Shown piece after piece: positions 7,356-13,155 of a stretch of DNA of 23,193 nucleotides; within the stretch, counting starts at the first letter, position 1; every line of letters begins with the position of its first letter. The notes beneath the pieces were generated by a model. The model was not told where the DNA came from. It searched no databases and worked only from the letters and a program-made list of their open reading frames with translations. The DNA is from DASTQL01 sp035462375 (GTDB taxonomy: Bacteria; Actinomycetota; Actinomycetes; Jiangellales; Jiangellaceae), in the NCBI GenBank assembly GCA_035462375.1, contig DATHUJ010000053.1, positions 1 through 23,193 on the forward strand. Direction: 5' to 3'. A program made the translations under genes and the position numbers.

Positions 7356-7990
7356 GCGGGACGGCCGCCCTGCTGCTCGACCTCGACGGTACGCTCGTCG
7401 ACAGCGAGCCGGTGCATCGCGCCGCCTACGCGGCGTTCTTCGCCGCCCGCGGCTGGTCGGTCCATGACGACACGTACGCCCACTTCGTGGGCAGGCGGGG
7501 CGCCGACGTCTTCGGCACCCTCCCCGGCCCCTGGACGGGGGAGGACCCGGAGGCGCTGGTCGCCGAGGTCTTCGAGCACCTGGCCCATGTCGAGGAGGCC
7601 CCCGCCGAGGCCAGGGGCGCCCGGCTGCTGGTCCGCTCGGCGCACGCGCGCGGCATCCCGCTGGCGCTGGTCACCTCGGCGACCCGCGAGTGGGCCGAGC
7701 ACGCGCTCGCCGAGCTGCTCGGGCTGCGCGAGCACTTCGACGTCGTCGTCACCTGGGAGGACGTTCCGGAGGGCAAGCCGCACCCGGAGCCGTACGAGCT
7801 GGGCTGCCGACGGCTGGGCATCGCCCCCTCCCGTACGGCTGCGGTGGAGGACTCCGTCGCAGGCGTCCGGTCGGCGGTCGCGGCCGGCGTCGGGACCGTC
7901 GTCGGTGTGGCCACGACGACCTCGGGCGCGTTGCTGCTCGAGGCCGGCGCCCACCAGGTGGTGGCGCACCTGGAGGAGCTCGACGTCTGA
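7343..7990 (+). CDS. HAD-family sugar-phosphate phosphatase / phosphoglucomutase-like
   Basis: 215 aa. HAD motifs in order: LLDLDGTLVDSEP (nucleophile and acid/base Asp), LVTSAT (motif II), EGKPHPEPY (motif III Lys) and VEDSVAGVRSAVAAG (motif IV). A helical cap lies between motifs I and II, as in the beta-phosphoglucomutase and 2-deoxyglucose-6-phosphatase group. GTG 7343 overlaps the EIIA end by 13 bases, so it is the last gene of the nagA operon. Its likely job is removal or rearrangement of phosphate on an amino-sugar or hexose phosphate, perhaps to relieve sugar-phosphate stress. The substrate cannot be read from the sequence. Confidence 0.88.
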   Translation: MAALSGTAALLLDLDGTLVDSEPVHRAAYAAFFAARGWSVHDDTYAHFVGRRGADVFGTLPGPWTGEDPEALVAEVFEHLAHVEEAPAEARGARLLVRSAHARGIPLALVTSATREWAEHALAELLGLREHFDVVVTWEDVPEGKPHPEPYELGCRRLGIAPSRTAAVEDSVAGVRSAVAAGVGTVVGVATTTSGALLLEAGAHQVVAHLEELDV

Positions 7991-7993
7991 CCT

Positions 7994-8009
7994 CCCGGCG
8001 TCAGCCGGG
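7994..8009. terminator. Shared hairpin between converging genes
   Basis: CCCGGC and GCCGGG (6 bp) flank a GTCA loop. The hairpin begins 3 bases after the HAD stop, and its loop contains the stop codon of the converging small symporter subunit. It could end transcription from both sides. No T tract. Confidence 0.45.
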
Positions 8010-8111
8010 GTCGCGGCGTGCGGCGACGACGTAGTGGATCGCCGCCGCGGCCACCCCTCCCCATAGGAAGATCGCACCGATGACGAGCATGATGATCGCG
8101 GCGGTGTCCAT
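8001..8111 (-). CDS. Small subunit of methionine/alanine importer (MetS-like)
   Basis: A 36-aa membrane micro-protein that begins MDTAAIIMLVIGA, carries FLWGGVAAAAIHYV and ends in a basic VAARRDPG tail, so a single helix with the tail probably inside. This is the pattern of the small subunit that accompanies some bacterial NSS transporters, such as MetS with MetP in Corynebacterium glutamicum. The ATG (8111) lies 5 bases after the symporter stop, with GGGTGAGGG just before it. The two genes are surely co-transcribed. Confidence 0.85.
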   Translation of the reverse strand: MDTAAIIMLVIGAIFLWGGVAAAAIHYVVAARRDPG

Positions 8112-8116
8112 GGCCC

Positions 8117-9646
8117 TCACCCGTCGAGACGCATCTCGTGGGACTTGCGGACGTGGTGCAGCGTGATCGCGCCCACCAGGGTCAGCGCGACCACTCCCCA
8201 GCCGATGACGACGAGCCCGCTCCACGGGTAGTCGGAGTAGGGGGTCGTGACCTCGGTCCAGAGGTTGTACACAGTCATGGTGCCGAGCAGGAGCGGTGTC
8301 ACGTACCGCAGGGACGTCGTCCACCACGCGCCGAGCTGGATGTAGGAGACGGCGTTCGCGTGGTCCCGCAGGGTGTCCAGCTCCTTGGCCACCCAGGCGA
8401 CGAGCACGACCATGGCGAGCCCGCAGATCACCAGCCCGAAGTTGTTGAGGAAGCGGTCGGCGGTGTCCAGGTAGAACAGCCCGCCCTGCGTGACGTAGAG
8501 CAGGCTCACGAGCGCCGCCGCGCCACAGATCCAGTTGACGGCCGGCGTGCGCCGGAGGTGGAACTTCTCCCGTATGGCGGCGATGCCGGGCTCCATGATG
8601 GACACGGCGGAGGTCACGCCGGCGAGGAACAGCGCCCCGAAGAAGACGACGCCGAAAAGGGCGTTGAGGCCCGGCAGGGTGTTGATGATCTGCGGGAAGG
8701 CGATGAAGGCCAGGCCCACGCCGCCCGTGCCGGCGACCTCGGTGACCGCCGACTGCGTCGCGACGGCGAGGAAGCCGAGGACCGCGAAGACACCGATGGC
8801 GGCGAGGAACTCGAAGCTGGCGTTGGACAGTCCCACCACGAACGCGCTGTTGGTCAGGTCCGTCCGGCGCGGCAGGTAGCTCGCGTACGCGATCATGATC
8901 GAGAACGCGATGCTCATGGAGAAGAAGACCTGCCCGTACGCAGCGATCCAGACCCCGGCATCGCCCAGCGCCCCGAAGTCGGGGGTGAAGAGCACGTTGA
9001 GGCCCTCGCTCGCGCCCTCGAGGGTGACACCGCGGATGACGAGCGCGAGGAGCAGGACCACGAGCAGTGGCATGAGCACCTTGGCGGTGACCTCGATGCC
9101 GCGTGCGACGCCACGCCGCAGGATCGTGTAGACCATCACCCAGGCGATGACGACCGGCACCAGGACGTTCCACTGCAGGCCGCCCACGTCCCAGAAGCCG
9201 GTCGGGTCGCCACCCGCCGACGTGCCCAGGAAATCGCCGATGAAGAAGCCCGCCGTGTCGTCGCCCCACTGCAGCCCGAACGAGTAGACCGCGTAGGCAA
9301 GGCACCAGCCGAGGATGACGACGTAGTAGGTGCTGATGAGGAAGGCGACGAGCACCTGCCACCAGCCCAGCCACTCCCAGCTCCGTCGCATCTCCCGGAA
9401 GGCGTGGGGAGCGCCGGACCGGAAGCGATGACCCAGCGCGTACTCCATGATCAGGATCGGCAGGGCAGCCGTCGCGATCGCCACGAAGTACGGAATGAGG
9501 AAGGCGCCGCCACCGTTCTCGTAGACGACGTAGGGGTAGCGCCAGATGTTGCCGAGGCCGATCGCCGAGCCCATCGCGGCGAGCAGGAACCCGAGCTTGC
9601 TGCCCCACTGGTCACGGCCTGTGGGGGTCGTCTGTATGTCGCTCAT
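8117..9646 (-). CDS. Sodium-dependent NSS-family symporter, MetP-like
   Basis: 509 aa with about 12 membrane helices. The N-terminus has the NSS signature GSAIGLGNIWRYPYVVYENGGGAF, giving the unwound helix 1 that binds sodium and substrate. Later segments such as FFSMSIAFSIMIAYASYL also fit the LeuT fold. ATG 9646 is preferred over GTG 9664 because the GAGGGG ribosome site lies between them. Pairing with the small subunit supports a methionine/alanine importer (MetPS), though NSS proteins also carry tryptophan, leucine and other amino acids. A TTGACG (9717-9712) in the 133-bp upstream gap could be part of a promoter, but no good -10 follows. No SAM-riboswitch-like core was seen. Confidence 0.93.
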   Translation of the reverse strand: MSDIQTTPTGRDQWGSKLGFLLAAMGSAIGLGNIWRYPYVVYENGGGAFLIPYFVAIATAALPILIMEYALGHRFRSGAPHAFREMRRSWEWLGWWQVLVAFLISTYYVVILGWCLAYAVYSFGLQWGDDTAGFFIGDFLGTSAGGDPTGFWDVGGLQWNVLVPVVIAWVMVYTILRRGVARGIEVTAKVLMPLLVVLLLALVIRGVTLEGASEGLNVLFTPDFGALGDAGVWIAAYGQVFFSMSIAFSIMIAYASYLPRRTDLTNSAFVVGLSNASFEFLAAIGVFAVLGFLAVATQSAVTEVAGTGGVGLAFIAFPQIINTLPGLNALFGVVFFGALFLAGVTSAVSIMEPGIAAIREKFHLRRTPAVNWICGAAALVSLLYVTQGGLFYLDTADRFLNNFGLVICGLAMVVLVAWVAKELDTLRDHANAVSYIQLGAWWTTSLRYVTPLLLGTMTVYNLWTEVTTPYSDYPWSGLVVIGWGVVALTLVGAITLHHVRKSHEMRLDG

Positions 9647-9739
9647 CGCACGCCATCCCCTCACCGGGCCATGATCGCGACACGTCCACGGTGAGGCCGG
9701 GGCCTGCTCCGCGTCAACACCCTGCCGGCGGGCTGTCCC

Positions 9740-9764
9740 CCGTACGGAAGGTCCTCCCGTACGG
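9740..9764 (-). terminator. CCGTACGG hairpin after the flavoprotein gene
   Basis: Two copies of the 8-bp palindrome CCGTACGG (9740-9747 and 9757-9764) are separated by 9 bases. They can pair as an 8-bp stem, with flanking C and G runs that could extend it. The hairpin starts about 15 bases beyond the flavoprotein stop in its reading direction. Because each arm is itself palindromic, it could instead be a paired protein-binding or methylation site. Confidence 0.45.
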
Positions 9765-9779
9765 CTGGGGTTGCGGCCG

Positions 9780-11153
9780 TCAGCGACCGAGCCGGTCGGC
9801 GGCCTTGCGAGCCGCGATGAGGACGGGGTCCCACACTGGGGCGAAGGGGGGTGCGTAGGACAGATCGACCATCGCCAGGTCGTGGACGGTCATGTGGTTC
9901 CACAGCGCCAGGGCGAGGGCGTCGACGCGCTTGGCCGAGCCCTCCCGCCCGACCACCTGGGCACCGAGCAACCGGCCGCTGCCGACCTCGGCGATCACCT
10001 TGACCGACAAGGGTTCCGCCCCTGGGAAGTAGCCGGCGCGGGTGGTCGACTCCACCGTCTCGGCGACGAACCGGAAGCCCGCCCGCCCGGCGTCGACCTC
10101 GCGCAGGCCGGTCCGGGCGATCTCGAGGTCGCAAACCTTGCTCACCGCGGTGCGGACGACACCGGGGAACGTGGCGTAGCCGCCCCCGAGGTTGGTCCCC
10201 AGGACGCGGCCCTGCTTGTTCGCGTGAGTGCCCAGGGGCACGTGCGCCCAGGTCTGCGAGACGCGGTCGAAGGACTCGACGCAGTCGCCCGCAGCCCAGA
10301 CGCCGTCGTGGCCGGGCACCGACATACGCAGGTCGACGCGGATCCCGCCGAAGGATCCGAGGGGGAGACCGGCGGCCCCGGCCACGCCGGTGTTGGGGCG
10401 GACGCCCAGGCCGAGGACGACGATGTCCGCCTCGTACGTACCGGTGCCCGCCGCGACCGCCGTGACGCGCCCGTCCGCGCCGCTCTCGAAGCCCTCGACG
10501 GGTGTACCCGTGACGACGCGGATCCCCATGCCCTCCATGGACTCGTGGACCAGCCGGCCCATGTCGGGGTCGAGGGTGCTCATCGGCTCGGCGGCCTGGT
10601 CGACGAGGGTGACCTCGAGCCCGCGGCCGACGAACGCCTCGGCCATCTCGATGCCGATGTAGCCGCCACCCACGACGACGGCCCGCTGCGGCTTCTCCCG
10701 CTCGAGCTCCTCGATGAGCGCCGCGCCGTCGTCGAGGGTCTGGACTCCGTGCACCCCGCGGGCGTCGACGCCGGGCAGGTCCGGGCGGACCGGGCTCGCC
10801 CCGGTGGCGACGACGAGCTGGTCGAAGCCGATCCGTTCGTGCTCGCCGGTGTCGACGTGCCGCACGTCGACCACGCGAGCGCCCAGGTCGATGCCGACCG
10901 CCTCGGCCCGCATTCGGACGTCCAGGCCGTTGGCCCGGTGCTCCTCGGGGGTGCGGGCGACCAGCCGGTCGGCGTCGTCGACGTAGCCAGCGACCCAGTA
11001 GGGGATCCCGCAGGCGGAGTATGACGTCCAGTGGCCCCGCTCCAGCACGACGATGTCGAGGTCCCTGTCGTTCCCTCGGGCCACGCGCGAGGCCTGGGAG
11101 GCCGCGCTCATCCCCGCCGCGTCGCCACCGATGACCACCACGCGTTCACCCAC
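9780..11153 (-). CDS. CoA-disulfide reductase / NADH oxidase-family flavoprotein
   Basis: 457 aa, pyridine nucleotide-disulfide oxidoreductase class III. The FAD-binding N-terminus VVVIGGDAAGMSAAS is followed by the single redox Cys (about residue 48) in YSACGIPYWVAG, as in CoA-disulfide reductase, NADH oxidase and NADH peroxidase. The NAD(P)H-binding VVVGGGYIGIEMAEAF, the second FAD contact AAGDC and the C-terminal dimer domain ending YAPPFAPVWDPVL follow. It would use NAD(P)H to reduce a disulfide, CoA or oxygen in the cytoplasm. Start GTG 11153 has AAGG 8 bases upstream and places the FAD motif at residues 5-19 as usual. It is divergent from the NagD-like gene with 43 bp between. Family members differ in substrate, and the sequence does not settle which applies. 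Confidence 0.9.
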   Translation of the reverse strand: MGERVVVIGGDAAGMSAASQASRVARGNDRDLDIVVLERGHWTSYSACGIPYWVAGYVDDADRLVARTPEEHRANGLDVRMRAEAVGIDLGARVVDVRHVDTGEHERIGFDQLVVATGASPVRPDLPGVDARGVHGVQTLDDGAALIEELEREKPQRAVVVGGGYIGIEMAEAFVGRGLEVTLVDQAAEPMSTLDPDMGRLVHESMEGMGIRVVTGTPVEGFESGADGRVTAVAAGTGTYEADIVVLGLGVRPNTGVAGAAGLPLGSFGGIRVDLRMSVPGHDGVWAAGDCVESFDRVSQTWAHVPLGTHANKQGRVLGTNLGGGYATFPGVVRTAVSKVCDLEIARTGLREVDAGRAGFRFVAETVESTTRAGYFPGAEPLSVKVIAEVGSGRLLGAQVVGREGSAKRVDALALALWNHMTVHDLAMVDLSYAPPFAPVWDPVLIAARKAADRLGR

Positions 11154-11182
11154 GGGACAGACCTTGGCACAGCGGGAGGCCC

Positions 11183-11188
11183 TACGGT
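11183..11188 (+). promoter_or_regulatory. Candidate -10 box of the NagD-like gene
   Basis: TACGGT (TANNNT) lies 8 bases before ATG 11197 in the 43-bp divergent gap, and no ribosome-binding sequence sits at a useful distance. This suggests a leaderless or near-leaderless transcript. It rests on short-motif evidence only. Confidence 0.35.
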
Positions 11189-11196
11189 GTGGGCCC

Positions 11197-12000
11197 ATGG
11201 CGAAGGCGACGACCGACCACCCGCTCGGCGACACCCCGGTCGAGTGCTGGCTCACCGACATGGACGGCGTCCTCGTCCACGAGAGCCAGGCGCTGGACGG
11301 GGGTGCGGACTTCGTCCAGCGGCTGACCGAGCTCGAACGGCCGTTCCTGGTGCTGACGAACAATTCGATCTACACCCCGCGGGACCTCAAGGTCCGGCTG
11401 CTGCAGTCGGGGATCGACGTCCCGGAGGAGGCGATCTGGACCTCGGCCCTGGCAACGGCGACCTTCCTCGACACCCAGCACCCCGGGGGCTCGGCCCACG
11501 TCGTCGGCGAGGCGGGTCTGACGACGGCGCTGCACGAGATCGGCTACGTCCTCACTGCCGTGAAGCCGGACTACGTGGTGCTGGGTGAGACCCGCACCTA
11601 CTCGTTCGAGGCCATCACCCGGGCGATCCGGCTGATCGAGGGCGGGGCGCGGTTCATCGCGACCAACCCCGACGCGTCGGGCCCGTCCGCGGAGGGCAAG
11701 ATCCCGGCGACCGGCTCGGTGGCGGCACTGGTCACCCGGGCCACCGGTGTGGAGCCGTACTTCGTGGGCAAACCCAACCCGCTGATGATGCGCAGCGCCC
11801 TCAACCGGATCGGCGCCCACTCGGAGAACACGGTCATGGTCGGTGACCGGCTCGACACCGACGTGCGCTCCGGCCTGGAGGCGGGGATGCGGACCGTCCT
11901 GGTGCTCACCGGCTCAACGTCGGCGGCCGAGGCGGACCGGTACCCCTACCGGCCGACGCTCGTCACCGACTCGGTGCGGGACCTCGTCAACCTCGTGTAG
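11197..12000 (+). CDS. HAD-IIA phosphatase, NagD-like
   Basis: 267 aa. Motifs: CWLTDMDGVLVHE (catalytic Asp pair), FLVLTNNS (motif II), VGKPNPLMM (motif III Lys) and VMVGDRLDTDVRSGLEAGM (motif IV). The large C2 cap between motifs II and III places it in the NagD / 4-nitrophenylphosphatase group, which dephosphorylates nucleotides or sugar phosphates in the cytoplasm. The NagD resemblance does not tie it to the GlcNAc genes: it is 3.2 kb away in its own transcription unit. It converges on the SpoU methyltransferase gene. Confidence 0.9.
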   Translation: MAKATTDHPLGDTPVECWLTDMDGVLVHESQALDGGADFVQRLTELERPFLVLTNNSIYTPRDLKVRLLQSGIDVPEEAIWTSALATATFLDTQHPGGSAHVVGEAGLTTALHEIGYVLTAVKPDYVVLGETRTYSFEAITRAIRLIEGGARFIATNPDASGPSAEGKIPATGSVAALVTRATGVEPYFVGKPNPLMMRSALNRIGAHSENTVMVGDRLDTDVRSGLEAGMRTVLVLTGSTSAAEADRYPYRPTLVTDSVRDLVNLV

Positions 12001-12045
12001 CCCGGCCCCGAATGAGCCCGGCCCTCTGAATGAGCCGGCCCCCCA

Positions 12046-12115
12046 AATGACACGTTCACCACCCTGGTCGGGCCATCACCGGCGGCAACGCCTCGTGATC
12101 ACCCCAGCAGCCTGG
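12046..12115. repeat. Dispersed intergenic repeat, copy 1 (compact form)
   Basis: Copy 1 of a two-block repeat shared with 20563-20697. Block A, CACGTTCACCACCCTGGT (12051-12068), is identical at 20569-20586 and is preceded by AATGA in both. A middle block, CCATCACC(A)GGCG, starts at 12073. Block B (12088-12115) matches 20670-20697 at 25 of 28 bases. The 7-base CACCACC of block A pairs with GGTGGTG at 12114-12120. It lies in a 320-bp space between converging genes with no credible ORF. Confidence 0.75.
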
Positions 12116-12243
12116 TGGTGGCCGCGAGCATCTGACGCGCCGCCCCGCGCGGCTGATCACCGTGTGGCCGCGGTGCCGGAGCGCGGCAGAAGCTCGACAC
12201 GGTGAACTTTGGGTCGGCCAACCGTCGGACGACTGGACGACCT

Positions 12244-12302
12244 GATGATCAGCGTGCGGCGAGGATGCCGGACCGCGGGGCGTCCGGCCCACGCTGATCA
12301 TC
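12244..12302. repeat. Nested long hairpin between converging genes
   Basis: A perfect 13-bp inverted repeat, GATGATCAGCGTG (12244-12256) and CACGCTGATCATC (12290-12302), encloses a second perfect 7-bp one, GCCGGAC/GTCCGGC (12267-12273 and 12282-12288) with an 8-base loop. It ends 18 bases beyond the SpoU gene stop, so it may end that transcript or both converging ones. It may also be a non-autonomous repeat or a small RNA structure. Confidence 0.6.
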
Positions 12303-12320
12303 GAACAGCCAGGTCGGGCA

Positions 12321-13121
12321 TCAGGGCAGCGACGGATCGACGCCCGGCAGCCCAGCATCCGGCAGCCCAGCATCCGGCAGCCCAGCATCCGGCAGCCCAG
12401 CATCCGGCGGCCCGGCGCCCGGCCCGCCGAATCCCGCCCCCTCGGGACCGACCTCCGCGCGGGGGACCTGCCCGAACCGGTGCCGCCGCACCCAGGCGTG
12501 CAGGGCGATCGCAGCCGCGGCGCCGGCGTTGATCGAGCGGGTCGAGCCGTACTGGGCCACCGACAGCACGTCGCGGCACGCCGAGCGGGCCTCGGCGGAC
12601 AGCCCCGGACCCTCCTGCCCGAGCACCAGCACGCACGCCTCGGGCAGGTCGTAGGTCTCCAGCGGCAGTGCACCCGGCAGGTTGTCCACGCCGAGGAGGG
12701 GCAGTGCAGCCGAAGCCGCCCAACCCGCCAGGTCGGCCACCGACGGGTGGTGCCGAACGTGCTGGTAGCGATCGGTCACCATCGCTCCGCGACGGTTCCA
12801 CCGACGGCGCCCGACCACGTGGACCTCGGCCACCAGGAAGGCGTTGGCCGTCCGGACGACCGAGCCGATGTTCAGGTCGTGCTGCCAGTTCTCGACCGCC
12901 ACGTGCACCGGGTGGCGCCGACTGTCCAGGTCGGCGACGACGGCCTCGAGCCGCCAGTAGCGGTACCGGTCCACGACGTTGCGCCGGTCGCCGTGCTCGA
13001 GCAGCTCGGGGTCGTAGCGGGGGTCGTCGGGCCACGATCCGACCCACGGGCCGACACCGACGCCGGGCGCCCGATTCCCGGGCCGGTCCCCGTCCCGGAC
13101 GTCCCGCGTACCGTCATGCAC
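12321..13121 (-). CDS. SpoU (TrmH)-family RNA 2'-O-methyltransferase
   Basis: 266 aa from GTG 13121 (ATG 13117 is out of frame). It transfers methyl from SAM to a ribose 2'-OH of tRNA or rRNA. All three SpoU motifs are present: NIGSVVRTANAF (motif 1), CVLVLGQEGPGLS (motif 2) and YGSTRSINAGAAAAIALH (motif 3), forming the knotted SAM site. After the domain, at about residue 225, the protein carries a Pro/Gly/Ala-rich tail with PDAGL repeated four times, which the catalytic fold does not need. The RNA target is unknown. A TAGGGT box 8 bases before the GTG suggests a near-leaderless transcript divergent from the histidine kinase gene. Confidence 0.9.
   Translation of the reverse strand: MHDGTRDVRDGDRPGNRAPGVGVGPWVGSWPDDPRYDPELLEHGDRRNVVDRYRYWRLEAVVADLDSRRHPVHVAVENWQHDLNIGSVVRTANAFLVAEVHVVGRRRWNRRGAMVTDRYQHVRHHPSVADLAGWAASAALPLLGVDNLPGALPLETYDLPEACVLVLGQEGPGLSAEARSACRDVLSVAQYGSTRSINAGAAAAIALHAWVRRHRFGQVPRAEVGPEGAGFGGPGAGPPDAGLPDAGLPDAGLPDAGLPGVDPSLP
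12346..12405. repeat. 15-bp tandem repeat, four perfect copies, inside the SpoU gene
   Basis: GGCAGCCCAGCATCC occurs four times head to tail with no mismatch, and a degenerate fifth unit follows at 12406-12420. The unit length is a multiple of three, so copy-number change keeps frame. On the coding strand it gives the pentapeptide PDAGL repeated. Confidence 0.95.
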
Positions 13122-13143
13122 GGCTCGGCACCCTAGCCAGGAC

Positions 13144-13149
13144 TAGCCT
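13144..13149 (+). promoter_or_regulatory. -10 box of the kinase operon (leaderless)
   Basis: TAGCCT (TANNNT) ends exactly 6 bases before GTG 13156, and no Shine-Dalgarno is present. This is the spacing expected when transcription begins at the G of the start codon. The same spacing is seen at the PopT-like gene. Confidence 0.5.
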
Positions 13150-13155
13150 GAGCCC

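Noticed and set aside
8138..9694. Long plus-strand frame of 518 codons
   Set aside because: It is the reverse complement of the NSS symporter gene. It is rich in charged residues with no membrane segment or motif.
9647..9779. Riboswitch upstream of the MetP-like symporter
   Set aside because: A methionine-related SAM riboswitch was considered, but I see none of the expected conserved core. The main structure is the CCGTACGG hairpin, better placed as the terminator of the flavoprotein gene.
11197..12000. Assigning the NagD-like phosphatase to the GlcNAc pathway
   Set aside because: The name reflects family only. The gene is far from the nag operon, in its own transcription unit, and no DasR-like site was seen before it.
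12001..12320. Small genes in the 320-bp convergent gap
   Set aside because: The short frames here have no ribosome site or -10 box, and the sequence is explained better by the dispersed repeat and the nested hairpin.
12346..12405. Possible CRISPR-like array
   Set aside because: The units are directly tandem without spacers, only 15 bp long and in frame in the SpoU gene; there are no cas genes.
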